Positions 12,701-22,600 of a stretch of DNA of 64,000 bases are shown here, in pieces (positions within the stretch are counted from its first letter, which is position 1; each line of letters starts with the position of its first letter). Below the pieces are notes generated by a model that searched no databases, was not told the DNA's origin, and saw nothing but the letters and a program-made list of their open reading frames with translations. Origin of the DNA: Echinometra lucunter (Eukaryota; Echinodermata; Echinoidea; Camarodonta; Echinometridae); assembly GCA_029962745.1 (NCBI GenBank), contig CM057154.1, positions 18,308,078 through 18,372,077 of the forward strand. The letters run 5' to 3'. The position numbers and the translations under genes were made by a program.

Positions 12701-14510
12701 GAAACTAATCCGCGATGTGAGGAAAGAAGGCGACGTGTTCTTCAACACTGGTGATCTTCTGGTACGGGATAAGCACTACAATCTTTACTTTAAAGATCGC
12801 ATCGGCGATACTTTCAGGTATATGCATCTTTTATATATCTGTATCATCATTTTGGCATCTTTTTTAAAAATCGCCATGTCTAAAATGGAACTTTTCAAAC
12901 ATTTCAACTTTTCTTTTAACAGCAACAGCAAAATAACTTAAAGGCAGACTGCCGAAGGAATATGAATGTACTGAACTTATGTTTTTAGAGTTTATAAAAT
13001 GTTAAGTACAGTTACATTTAACAAGATTTCACAGCAAATTAATCAAGTATGTGTCTTTTAGTCCAAATATTCTCTCCATAATATGGCATTAATCATGATG
13101 GCATAATTCAAGCAGATCGCATTAAAAAAATGTAGCAAACACCTGTTTGAAATTGCCTTTGGTTTTTCTTCTCTGTTTAAGGGAGTCTATTCAATCATGT
13201 TCAAACCAGTTGTTCTGAAAACTTCACATAAAGTGGATTCTGTTTATCATGTTTTATTCTATAACATTCGAAATCGGGTGCAAAGAATTTATGGAGAAAG
13301 ACTTTTGTAGAAAGTAGTGTAGTCCTTGATACGCGATTCTGATTGGTTGAAAGTCTGAAAGTAGAGTTGCGGTTAATCGAAAAAAATGAAATAGGAGGCT
13401 GCAATTTTTATTTGTCCTATTTTGCACGAAGGGTTTAATTTAGGTCTTGCTTCTTTTTCCCCAGGTGGAAAGGAGAGAACGTTGCTACGACCGAGGTTTC
13501 CCAGACTCTGAATGAACTTCCAGAAATAATGGAGTCCAGTGTGTACGGCGTTCATGTACCAGGTAACATTCCTTATAATTTCAGAATGAAATGGCAAAAT
13601 AAATGACGTCTACAAAAGTGGCGTAATCGTGTGTGTCGAGAAGTGAAAAGAAAGGTTCCGTCGAGATTTCAATATAGTTCTGTAAATATTTGAGTGCTTT
13701 CTCAAGAAGAAAATGGCCACTGGATCGATTGAATTCGATTCTGATTTTTGCATATATGATTTTATGGTGGACTTGGTTTGGTTTAAATTTCTGTATTGAG
13801 AAGACATAGGATATAAACATATAAAACAAACATACAAATATAAACATACAAATTTGTCTATCAAAATTCAAATATAGCTGGAAAGCTCAATTTCAGGGGC
13901 ATAATTGAAATTCCTGTTCTTCCTATAGAGGTCTAGAATAACTGCTGCCATGATGTAGCCAGTAATTGATGAACTTGGAGCATGCCCCAAGTGCTATACT
14001 GCTTACAAAGTTTTACTGATTTTATTCAGGGAGGGATTACCCAACCGGGGGGGGGGGGGGGGGGGGTGACCCTGGTGCTATCTCGTGTTCTTTGCGTTGC
14101 TGGCACTAAAGCACCTTAAACATTGGTTGTTCTGGAGTATTGCAAACTTATTTTTACTGTGATTTCCATTTTCCTCTTTTCATTTTCACCTGTGATGTGC
14201 AGGTCACTATGGGAAGGCGGGCATGGCTGCCATATCACTCAGCCCGGGGTCAGACTTTAGCCCAGCTGTTACATTCAAACATGTCACCTCTCGCCTACCC
14301 AACTACGCATGCCCTCGATTCATTCGTATCATGGAACAACTGGAGCACACGGCTACATTCAAACAGAAGAAAACTGGACTGGTACAGGATGGATTTGATC
14401 CGGGACTTGTGTCAGAGCCTATCTTTGTGTTTGACCAAAATCAAGAAACTTATGTTTTGCTGGATAAAGTGTTGCATAAAAACATTCTGAATGGCAATAT
14501 GAGATTTTGA
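7701..14510 (+). CDS. SLC27A: SLC27A/FATP-type very-long-chain acyl-CoA synthetase (C-terminal 456 residues; eight exons)
   Basis: Members of this family activate long and very long chain fatty acids to acyl-CoA with ATP at ER, peroxisomal or plasma membranes, and so promote fatty-acid uptake. Exons: 7701-7895, 9452-9610, 10240-10364, 10998-11192, 11608-11698, 12619-12817, 13465-13562, 14203-14510. All introns are GT-AG and every junction keeps frame. The joined reading shows the AMP-binding loop [12 protein letters not shown] across the first two exons, then [32 protein letters not shown], and the FATP signature [19 protein letters not shown], ending at TGA 14510. Family members are usually about 620 residues, so roughly the first 165-200 residues are missing. 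They lie upstream of this window or have been lost. Which vertebrate paralogue (SLC27A1-6) is closest cannot be decided by eye; SLC27A2-like is likely. Confidence 0.95.
8024..8100 (-). repeat. Non-LTR retroposon 3' tail fragment (minus strand)
   Basis: Read on the minus strand this is AAATAAAACCTGAACTTGAA followed by further ACTTGA hexamers. An A-rich polyadenylation-like motif followed by short tandem units is the usual end of CR1/L2-type LINEs and their SINE partners. The body is too short to classify. Similar tails occur near 30297 and 49907. Confidence 0.5.
8201..8420 (+). pseudogene. Relic FATP exon end, split by a foldback element
   Basis: TCAGACGCACTGGCGTACAT (8201-8220) matches the real exon end near 7855-7874. 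The match resumes after the foldback element at 8378 with AAGCAACAACGGATAGGTGACG, which corresponds to the P-loop coding end and donor region of the real exon. The foldback element 8221-8377 therefore landed inside an existing exon duplicate. The remaining sequence has a degraded loop motif and no open frame across it. Confidence 0.75.
8221..8377. mobile_element. Foldback element, GGGGAGCGTTTCAT family, copy 1
   Basis: Perfect inverted ends CTGGGGAGCGTTTCAT and ATGAAACGCTCCCCAG, with further imperfect inverse pairing (TTGTCGGATG/ CTTGTCAGAC). The core contains AACCAATCAAAATCAATG, an ATTGG/CCAAT motif shared by other members. No coding capacity. The insertion point is revealed by the split exon relic around it. 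Confidence 0.88.
8740..8806 (+). pseudogene. Relic FATP exon end, copy 3
   Basis: ACATCAGAGATGCCCCCGGC and the following ATACATCTACCCCGCAGG match the last ~55 bases of the real exon and run on into intron-like GACGTAGTGAGAAAAA, which also matches the real donor side. One inserted C shifts the frame, and the loop would read YPAGITG in place of YTSGTTG. It is therefore a dead partial duplicate and not an alternative exon. Confidence 0.8.
9101..9153 (+). pseudogene. Relic FATP exon end, copy 4 (most decayed)
   Basis: ACCGACATCAGAGACGCCCA and the following bases up to the C-run at 9166 align with the end of the AMP-binding exon with many substitutions. The conserved ATCAGAGAYGCCC core is clear and the glycine-loop codons are destroyed. 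I rank this as probable because the match is short. Confidence 0.55.
9452..9610 (+). CDS. SLC27A: FATP exon, LPK loop end to LPLYH
   Basis: Acceptor TTATTTTCAG, donor GTAAGA. It starts [14 protein letters not shown] and reaches [17 protein letters not shown], matching the FATP stretch that follows the AMP-binding loop, in which LPLYH is strongly conserved. The donor is followed within about 30 bp by a (GA)n tract of roughly 60 bp. Confidence 0.95.
9639..9702. repeat. (GA)n microsatellite
   Basis: GAGA dinucleotide run with one interruption, shortly after the donor of the preceding FATP exon. Confidence 0.95.
10240..10364 (+). CDS. SLC27A: FATP exon, [12 protein letters not shown] segment
   Basis: Acceptor CATCATTCAG and donor GTACGT. 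It encodes [16 protein letters not shown] through [14 protein letters not shown]. FATPs have GATVVLRKKFSAS and YIGELLRYL at this place. The exon ends on a complete AAG codon. Confidence 0.95.
10705..10882. repeat. Intronic dispersed repeat, copy A
   Basis: A purine-rich run (AAAAAAAAAGAGGAGAAAAG), then ATTTTTCATTTAAAACGTAA, CTCACCTAC and GTCATCTTGCCCCC, ending near CCTGGCGCGCCCCTGC. The same order occurs at 12360-12556 in another intron of the same gene. It is preceded by a G-run region (10645-10675) typical of the GGGGCGCGCC-ended elements in this genome. Confidence 0.75.
10998..11192 (+). CDS. SLC27A: FATP exon, ELYGATEAN motif
   Basis: Acceptor TTTTGTAG and donor GTGTGT; 65 whole codons. 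It encodes [20 protein letters not shown] and then [16 protein letters not shown], matching the FATP region LALGNGLRGDVW...EFYAATEGNIGFMN. The TE motif is the conserved adenylation-core residue pair. Confidence 0.96.
11608..11698 (+). CDS. SLC27A: FATP exon, KIELIQYD segment
   Basis: Acceptor CTTATTGCAG, donor GTATGT; 30 codons plus one base. It encodes [20 protein letters not shown] and ends GRCISVGPG with the next exon. FATPs have a similar IKYD...PVRDENGYC run here. Confidence 0.92.
12360..12556. repeat. Intronic dispersed repeat, copy B
   Basis: Direct, diverged copy of 10705-10882: purine-rich run, ATTTTTTTCATTTAAAACGT, CTCACCTATGGGTCATCTTG, a C-rich stretch and CATGGCGCGGCCCCTGC. It lies just before the next FATP exon. 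Confidence 0.75.
12619..12817 (+). CDS. SLC27A: FATP exon, NTGDLL to GDTFR
   Basis: Acceptor TTGTTTCAG and donor GTATAT. It encodes [19 protein letters not shown], then [20 protein letters not shown] and [20 protein letters not shown]. The GD of NTGDLL is the ATP ribose-binding aspartate of adenylating enzymes, and DRIGDTFR starts the FATP signature. Confidence 0.96.
13465..13562 (+). CDS. SLC27A: FATP exon, [11 protein letters not shown] signature
   Basis: Acceptor TTTCCCCAG, donor GTAACA. It encodes [18 protein letters not shown] through [16 protein letters not shown](A/S)TTEV is the most diagnostic FATP/VLACS motif. Confidence 0.97.
14203..14510 (+). CDS. SLC27A: FATP last exon and stop
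   Basis: Acceptor GATGTGCAG; 101 codons and TGA. It encodes [37 protein letters not shown] and [20 protein letters not shown], matching the FATP C-terminus (YARPRFLRI, GTFKHRK, LVEEGF). The first lysine of FKQKK occupies the place of the conserved C-terminal lysine region. The tail [18 protein letters not shown] is lineage specific. An ATTAAA at 14630-14635 could serve polyadenylation, but this is unproven. Confidence 0.95.
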
Positions 14511-15229
14511 AAGACAATGGTTCAAGATAAATGTACTCCTTGGTTTTCTTTAAAACACTGGACTTGGTTGCAAAAGAGAACTTAAAAGATCTGACAACGA
14601 CTACAGAAAACCTGCTAGAAGTTCCACTCATTAAAAGCATTGGAAGAACAAATATAACATTTGATAATGAAACAATATTAATTTAATATCTTATCAAGTT
14701 ACATTTTCCATTTAAAGAGGAAACACTTCATTGGTATTAGGTGCTGTTTATTACAAGTGACTTCTAGGTTGATAATTTGTTTTTTTCAGTTACATACCAG
14801 TATCAAATAACATGCTGCTAAAATGTGCTGCCCACACACTGTACATGTGCATTACTACTGCAATTTATGAAATTTTTAATTCAAGAATTAGTTGTGCAAA
14901 TCTCATAGTAGAATTTAAAATTTTGTGTGAAATCTCTTGAAATTGAATCAGTGTTGCATAAGTACATTCATTGTTTCAGTGCAAAGTATTACATTTTGTT
15001 GAATTTAATTACTCAACAGCAATCCTTTGGCTATGGATGGATATATCATTCACATCTGTACTTTCCATTTTCATACAGTGTATTTTCAAGTTCTTTCATA
15101 TTTACAGTAGATTTCTTTAGTTTCGGAAATATGTCGTCTTTGATGACTGAAAAGTTTGCAAGATGGTAATTAAGTAATATGGTGAGAAATAGAAAATACA
15201 TAATGTGTATAATAACAGGGATATGTTAA

Positions 15230-15952
15230 CCCTAAAAGAACCAGGCTATTTCTGGTCTAGTTATCCGGGGGGCCGTGGATCGCCGGATCGGCACAAAAAA
15301 TGGCACGAGGGTAGAGAATGATATAATCTACAAGGCTATATGGTTAGATTTTATCAGATTGTTTTGTTTTACTTTATATGAATTAATTTATGCTAATTTA
15401 TGCGAGAATCATAGTTTTGGCTATATCTCACTGAATAAAGCTTTAGGAACAATGATTTTTGGTACATATGTTTTTTCATAACATTCACATCGACTCCTTT
15501 ACTAAAAAAATGGGTTATCAATTTTTTTTGTTATGTATTCTATTGTTTTACAAATTCCTTATGTATTTCTTTGCTTTTTTAAACGTTTTTGTGTGGGTGT
15601 GGGTGTGCGTGTGTGTGTGTATGTGTGTGTGTGTGTGTGTGTGTGTAAGTGAGAATGTGTGTTTGATGTTTCTCACTATTTTAGAGAGAGTAATTATTCT
15701 TTCCTGACAGTATTCACATAATTTTGAAAAGTTTGTGATTTCGCCCATAGGTTTGTACAGAGTCAAATACAGAAATAGTGAAATTTTAACGACTTGTGTT
15801 CGTAATCTGACACTGGCACAGTAGGTCCAATCGACATAAATTTGGTATCAAAACGTGCAGGAAGGATCAGAGAAAAAAGTCATTGAATTCTCAGATCGAT
15901 ACATCTAGTCGTTGCGGAATACCCTCAAAAATTCAACAAGGGTATATTAGGG
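15230..15952. mobile_element. TTAA-flanked element with CCCTAA ends
   Basis: TTAA precedes CCCTAAAAGAACC at the left and follows ATATTAGGG at the right, giving a TTAA duplication and short inverted ends CCCTAA. TTAA targets and CCC-starting ends are typical of piggyBac elements. The 723-bp body has no transposase and holds a GT microsatellite. The inverted match is short, so the element ends are probable and not certain. Confidence 0.55.
15594..15647. repeat. (GT)n microsatellite
   Basis: Imperfect GT dinucleotide run (GTGTGGGTGTGGGTGTGCG then pure GTGTGT), inside the TTAA-flanked element. Confidence 0.95.
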
Positions 15953-16362
15953 TTAATTTATGGTACATGGAAAGCCCAAAGGTACATGCTTATGTTGTAT
16001 GACTATACAGATTAATGACTAGCATAACTGCTGCAATATGTTCATCAAATGGCTGCACTGCTGCAATACAAAACAGAAACAATATTTTGAAGTCTTTTAA
16101 AAATGTCATTTAGCCTATTTATGAACATTCTCATATAAGCTGTTGCTTTACTTGTACTATTTAAATGAACTGTTATATTAGCCTGTATTGTTCACTATAT
16201 ATATTATACATCCCTGGCGGAGTAAATGTTACATGTAATGCAAAACTTTGAATTGTGTCTCAAGTTTCAACTCAACTAGTCGTTTGCTCAATGCAAGAAT
16301 TAATATGTACCACAACTTATCAGAATTGATCACAATAAAAAGTTTAATATCAATTCATTTCT

Positions 16363-16560
16363 TTTTTAAATAATAATAATAAATAATAAATGTGACTTGT
16401 ATAGCACCAGATCCACTCTGTGGAGTGCTCAAGGCGCTTTTAAGAAATTAGGAAGTAAACAGAAATGTTTTAAGATGTTTCTTGAAGGTTTCAGAGATTA
16501 AACATTTCTTGATGTCTTCAGGAAGGCCATTCCATAACTTGGGACACGAGTGGGCAAATG
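16363..16560. repeat. Dispersed repeat fragment with ATA-rich start
   Basis: An AATAATAATAAATAAT run followed by TGTGACTTGTATAGCACCAG, then GTGCTCAAGGCGCTT. Short GCTCAAGGCGCTT cassettes next to triplet AT runs are common in dispersed repeats of marine invertebrates. I cannot name the family and the right boundary is a guess. Confidence 0.4.
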
Positions 16561-17209
16561 ATCTTTTCTAACAGATTTGTTTTAAATTTCTTTGTATAGA
16601 AGTATATGGAGAACAAATTTTTATATATTGTGGATGCTATTTTTGAAAAATATTTTTGAAGCTTTGATAGGAACATCCAATAATACTGAATATTTTGAGA
16701 TTAAATTATGTATAACTCAAATTTTGTTCTCTTATCATCTGGTTATTGTTTGTCATATTTTTTGAAGATAGACTCGAGTTCTCTGGCCATGTGATTAAAA
16801 TGTGGAAAGAACCTGTAAGAAATTGTGAAAGGTTGATTATGTTGTAAATGAACACTGGTGTATAATATGTAAACCCTGACTTTTTGAAATCATCAAGATT
16901 AAAAAGCAACTTAACACGGTTGAAGAGCGATTGTACACAGGACTGTACACAAATGTTCGTCCCGATTTTCGAGTGGCTTCTAGTCCTATTTCCAATATGA
17001 CGAATATGACAGCATTTGAAGAGTAACCCTTTTCAGGGAACATTTCTACTATCGTATTCTGGCATATAAAAGGCTGAAAAGGCTCACAAATTATCTTTAA
17101 CCTCCTCCAAGAACTCGAGCTTCTCTGAGAATTTCAAATCAATGTACATGTACTTTCCCTCCTCCAAACTCTCTCTCTCTTCATCAGTACAGTGACCATT
17201 TAACTTTTG

Positions 17210-17508
17210 CAGTGGAACCTCGTTAACAAACTCACTGGCCCAAATTCAGGAAAAAGGTTCATTTCAAACCCACATTGTGGACTGAATAGTCTGCCCTTAG
17301 GATATGAGGACATCAAAAAAAAAAAAAATCTTACAATACAGGAGAACCTCATTATAACAAACTCCTCTGGACCAAGGAAATTACCTCTTTAAATCGAAAC
17401 TTTGTTATATCAGGGCTAAAAAAGCAATATAAAGAAGAGGGACCGGCAAAATTACCTTGTTATAACGAGAGTTTGGTATAGCAGTGTTCTTTTAACGAGG
17501 TTCCACTG
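17210..17508. mobile_element. Tc1/mariner-pogo-like MITE (CAGTGGAACCTCGTTAA ends)
   Basis: Left end CAGTGGAACCTCGTTAA and right end TTTAACGAGGTTCCACTG are inverse of one another. The interior repeats the theme twice more (GAGAACCTCATTATAACAAA; CCTTGTTATAACGAGAG). Ends of the form CAGT.GAACCTCGTTATAACGA are typical of pogo/Tigger elements. A TA duplication is not evident, and no transposase frame is present. Confidence 0.65.
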
Positions 17509-17529
17509 GGAACGGCAGATTCACCTTAA

Positions 17530-17919
17530 CCCATTCGTGAAAGAGGGTCCACATTTTGCGGTTTGGTCTAATAACTTTTGATGCAGAACCCTAAAAATCA
17601 TACCAAATACTGAGCAGAAAGAGCAACAAATTCTACACATACTGTGCGCGTTTTCGTAGCATCAATATTTGTTGTTTGATGCTGAAATTTTTTAAAAGGA
17701 AAATAAGCATTAAAATCCTTAAATTGGCAATGCGATGAAAATGTTAAAATTACCGTTTTTTCCCTGCAAATTGGCAACTTTATGACTTCTCATCATACAT
17801 TCTGTGGTTGTGATGTTTTATAAGAAAAATGTAGCACTAAAAGAAAAATGTTGGTGTTGCCAATTTGAAGAATAAAAGCTGATCAAATTAGGTTTTAAAT
17901 AATTCCTGTCACGAATGGG
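17530..17919. mobile_element. piggyBac-like TTAA MITE, copy 1
   Basis: Bounded by TTAA at 17526-17529 and 17920-17923. Inverted ends are CCCATTCGTGAAAG and CTGTCACGAATGGG. A second full-length copy in the same orientation lies at 52805-53214. The TTAA duplication and CCC start fit piggyBac-mobilised elements. No coding sequence. Confidence 0.85.
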
Positions 17920-18091
17920 TTAAAAAAAAGTTTGGGTTTTTCATTCATTCTCCTTCTTGCTACATGTAGTTCCTCTCCCTCTTTTTCTATACTCTGTTGC
18001 TCTCCCTCTCTTCATCTTTTCTTGCTTCCTCTCAACTCTTTTTTTTTTCTCCCCCTCTCTTTCTCCCTCTTTTCACTACCTTCCCTTTTAA

Positions 18092-18400
18092 AGACGCTAG
18101 GTCGTGGGCTTTCATGGGGAATTTGACACCATGGATGCTTACCCAGTAACAGGTGTTGTCCATCACTGTGAGTTTTATGACCAACAGACCTTATGTAATG
18201 CTCTGTATACTTCACCCTTTCCCCATATGGCAAAGTCATTATCTCACTTTCCCTGGCCCGAGAATGCCCGAAGCAGGCCGAAGAATGTTTGTGGTGGGAC
18301 AGGTTGTTTTGCTGTGTAGCTCTATTACAGGTATTTTTCACAAAGTCTGGTGTCAGCAAATTATGATCCATTCCCCATGAAAACCCACAACCTAGCGTCT
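18092..18400. mobile_element. TTAA-flanked foldback element (AGACGCTAGG ends)
   Basis: AGACGCTAGGTCGTGGGCTT at the left is the inverse of the right end CCCACAACCTAGCGTCT, with TTAA on both sides (18088-18091 and 18401-18404). Inner arm bases TTCATGGGGA and TCCCCATGAA also pair. The ends do not start CCC, so it is either a distinct TTAA-targeting family or the TTAA is chance. Confidence 0.7.
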
Positions 18401-19609
18401 TTAATCTCTTTTCCAGAGTTGCCAACCTTTTATCAAGTTTTGCAGTAGCATTATGTCTGAAAAAAGTACAGAGTACAAAAAGAGTATATTCTACTTTACA
18501 GCCATAGAACAGTACAGAAAGTGAAACAGTATTTTGCTTGAAACATGCCATATTTTTCCTTAAAAAAAGAACAAAATACTGCAAAAAGGGAAAAGTTGGC
18601 AAGACTGCTTCTTTCTTGTGCTCTTTCAGCTCAGTTCCTCCCAATCTCTTCCATACTTTTTTTCTTTCTTCTAATCTGCCTGTCCATCTGCCCGTCTCAA
18701 TTCCGTATATTACACTCTCTCTGGAGGATTTAACTTGAAGATTCGATACAATAAATGCATATCCCCATTAAAAATCCATCATAGACTAGGGCCCTGTACA
18801 AAGAGTTTCAACAGAGTAGATCTGATCACAAATCAACTTAATGGACAAGACTGCAAGCAGGGATCCCCATTAAGTTTATGGATTGGGGGGGGGGGGGGGG
18901 GGGTGTCCAGATTGAAAGTGGGTTTTTTAAAGCATCAAGTCTTGTGTTAATATCGTAAAATTTGGGGGGTCCAGACCTCAATTTGGGATGCCCAGGTGTC
19001 CCAGGCACCTGTCAGTGTTAAGCTCTGCTGTACGTTTGTGACCAATTTGAAGACTTACGATCAAATCGAATCAATGACACTCTTTTTAAGTCAGAGCCCT
19101 TTTAAGTCTTCTCATGTAGGTAGGCAAGGGTCACTATTTCTATAAATTAAAAAAAAAATACTACGGTCACTAAAAATTTTGAAATTTACAACTTGGAGAG
19201 AATCAGATTTTGACCAGAAAATAGTAAGAAAATGCTGTCTTCAGCACAGAGCAACATAGGAAATCAAGCACAATTGAAGTTTGTGTTCCAATTTTCTTCT
19301 TCTTCTTTTTTTTTCAATTTCAGGCCGAGATTTTATAGGATAACCTTGGTTCACATCAAAGAATGTTCTTGACTATTTAAATGAACTACTAATTTTTCCT
19401 TTTTTTTTCATAAACTCTGGTCACGTCTTCATCAAACAGATTTCAGTTAAAGGGACTGACTGTAATACCAAAGATCAACACCATCCCAATGTATTTCCTT
19501 TCACTTTGTGACACCTGCCATTACTAAGAGAAGAATGAATTTCTTGTTTATACACAAGGGAGACAATGAAACACAGAGAAGATCAACATTTTGTCACCTA
19601 TTTACACTG

Positions 19610-19615
19610 TTTATT
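19610..19615 (-). promoter_or_regulatory. Candidate polyadenylation signal of RPL23A
   Basis: AATAAA on the minus strand, about 70 bases past the RPL23A stop codon. Ribosomal protein genes usually have short 3' UTRs, so the position is plausible. Confidence 0.45.
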
Positions 19616-19683
19616 TTCCCAACAGTGCTAATGATCATAATGCTACTGTCTCCCTCCAACATACACGAGGCTGGTCTGGCTGT

Positions 19684-19698
19684 TTATATAATGCCAAT
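19684..19698 (-). CDS. RPL23A: RPL23A exon 4 (IGII and stop)
   Basis: Only 15 coding bases: ATT GGC ATT ATA TAA after acceptor CTTTCTTTCAG. IGII is the invariant C-terminus of eukaryotic L23a. It was found by looking for those four residues, since the exon is too short to show as an open frame. Confidence 0.93.
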   Translation of the reverse strand: MGII

Positions 19699-22600
19699 CT
19701 GAAAGAAAGCAGAAATGGATAAAAGGAAAAGAAATGTAATAAATGGATGCATCTCTATGCTTTATGGCCTAGATTTGTTAGTATGATATCATCACTCAGT
19801 CACATACTTATGTTTAGATGACAAACAAACATAAAGGCCGGAATTCACAAAGGTGGTTTAAATTAGTCCATGGTTTAGGCAAATTTTGTGGTGTACACTA
19901 GGAAAGGTCCAATGATAAACGCGCGCGTGTGGCAAAGGGCGCCAAATTTACGCTTGTTACCATGGTTTAGACCACGGTTTAAGTAAATTCATGCTTGTTG
20001 CCATGGTTTAGACCACGGTTTATGTATTTATCTAAGCATGACCATGGTCTAAACCATGGCAACAAGCGTAAATCTAGCGCCCTTTGCCACATGCGCGCGT
20101 TTATCACTGGACCTATCTTAGTGTACGCGCTAAATCAAGCGCACTTGTACCACAAAATCTGCCTAAACCATGGACTACATTTAAACCACCTTTGTGAATT
20201 CCAGAGCAAGAAACTAATTTTTACTTGTTTATTGTCATGATTGGTGGAATTTTCTTTGAATTTCTTTCCTCCCTGAAATATATGAAATAAAGGTGATTGT
20301 AAAGAGATAGTGACTAGTAAGCTAAATATCAACAATACAAAAAGGAAAAGGGGGGAGGGAGAAGTTTTCCAGGATTACCCTAAATATATTTTTTTAAATA
20401 AAAAGAAAAAACAAAATTGCATTACTCTGCTACCTTAGACTAGAAATGGCATCATCATTAACACCCCCCTCATTTTACTGATCCCATCTTTCTTCACCAT
20501 GCCAACAACAAAAATTCCCATTAGTGTCATAGCTACATGTATTTTGTTTGAAATCTCACGACAGGATTTCTGAACTCACTCACATTCGTCTTGCTTGTGA
20601 AAATATTCTTTGAAATAAATGAACAATACTGAAACATTACTTAAAAACACAATGCTAGCAAAAAAAAAGTTATTTCAAAAATATTTCTATGTAACATATA
20701 AAATCTCATTTTGCTTAATACAGGCAATGATTACTAGGTCATTATTGACATGAAATTGTGTCGCACGTGAGAAAGATGTTGAAGAATGTTTGTTCGTTGT
20801 TGTTTGTAGCGTATTTAAAATACTGTCCCGCAACCAAGCATACTTGACTAACATGGAATAAGATATTGCACAAATCTAACATAAAGTTCCAACTTGACAA
20901 TGGGTCTAGATCTTACCTTGTTTGCAACATCCAAGGCATCGTAATCTGGCGCTAACCTGACGTAGGCCTTCTTCTGTCCATCTGGCCTGATGAGTGTGTT
21001 GACCTTTGCGACATCGATGTCATACAGCTTCTTGACGGCGGTCTTGATGCTGAACTTGTTTGCCTTGAGGGCAACGATGAAGACAAGGGTGTTGTTCTCC
21101 TCTATCTTCTTCATGGCGCTTTCTGTGGTCAGAGGGAACTTGATGGTGCTGAATTGGTCCAGCCTAAGAAATAAACACAACCATGGAAAATAATAAACTA
21201 AAAAAGTGACAATAAGCTACAACATGAAATAGGTGATATACATGATAGGAGTATGGCTCAAGGCATTTTGCTATTATTCAGCAATTCAAAACAACACTGC
21301 ACCATTAACAATGTTTAATTACACTATTTCATTTATCCAAGGATGCCATTAGGACTGATCAAAAAAGTAGGAAAGTATCTCAGCGGGATCCAGGGGCAGC
21401 GCCCCGGTGGGGGTCCAAGGGGGCATAGGAACTAGAGCGCTTCCTAAATCAGAACTGCTCTGAAAGCATTAATCTTACTATAACTAGTTTGCTTTCCTCT
21501 TCTTTCTTCTAAATTTCTTCTAAATTCCATGGCAAGTGATTTAAAATTCAACATAAATAAAACCAAGACTATCTCAAAATATTTTAAATAATATTCTTTT
21601 ACAAATTTCCATAAAGACAATGTATTGATATTTGGTTTGAGCGCGGTGGGTTGATGTCAAATCGTTTGTGTCCACTATCCACTCAACACAAACACAGCAC
21701 TGTTATAGCACCTGCCACCATACGCTGTGAACACCAGCGTGGGGAACTCTTGGGCTCAAGACCACGGCAAACCCACTGGAGTGCACGAGACCCACCAGTA
21801 TGCAAACTTGAAATATCTCGTCAACATACCTTGCAATTGCTTGATTAATACTCTTTTCCAAAGATGTGAGCAAGTCATATTCATCAGCACATTTCTTGAT
21901 AAATGTTTGTCCCTTTTTACGCTTTGTCTTTTTCACAACGATGGCAGATTCAACTCCAACACGCATGCATGTACCGTACCGTTCGCTTACACTGACATGT
22001 GTATGTATACTGTATACATATTGAAACAAATGCATGTGCTAAGTGAATAACATTCCTCCCTCATTCAAGTGCAGTGGTATTCAATACACTACTCTACTCA
22101 AGAGGCGGCCAAAGTGACAGACGGAAAGATAGTCTGAGCTAAAAAAAGTCGGAAGTTCGACATAAGTCGGAAAAGTGGCATCCCTGTTTATCAGGGCTCT
22201 TTCTGGCATTTATTGCAATAACATGATTTTTTTCCCCAGAAATCTTAAATTCTTGGCCAAAACACAATATGCAAGTTCCGACAAGCCAAATTTGACTGAA
22301 ATGGGAGCACTGACGAGCGCCGAAGCATCCCAGATGCACAACCGCGATCGTGCCCATTTCTGTGCAGTAAAATTCAGTGAGCGCGCACACGCTCCTGCAT
22401 GTGCTACATAGCTCAGTACAGTGCAAATGCATAGGGGTACATACAGAGGCTCTATGTAGATGTATACAGAGGGGCCTATGTATATTTTTGTTTGGTATCC
22501 TACAACATTTTGGTTGTTTACCGTAACGCCCTATTAAACAAGTGCAATAAAAGCGAAACAAATACGGAGAATCCATAACGGTTGGCATCTCTGTTATTTA

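Larger units (their letters stand above)
14511..19683. other. Spacer between convergent FATP and RPL23A genes
   Basis: No gene was recognised. It contains the FATP 3' UTR of unknown length, a 723-bp TTAA-flanked element (15230-15952) with an internal (GT)n run, a dispersed repeat (16363-16560), a CAGTGGAACCTCG element (17210-17508), a TTAA-flanked 390-bp MITE (17530-17919), a palindromic 309-bp TTAA-flanked element (18092-18400) and a G-run (18883-18902). A 210-codon minus-strand frame at 18012-18644 crosses the last palindrome and has no recognisable domain. Confidence 0.7.

Noticed and set aside
18012..18644. 210-codon minus-strand open frame
   Set aside because: It runs through a palindromic TTAA-flanked element, has no recognisable domain, and its C-terminal KREGSEKREKERGRKKKE part is just a pyrimidine tract read in reverse.
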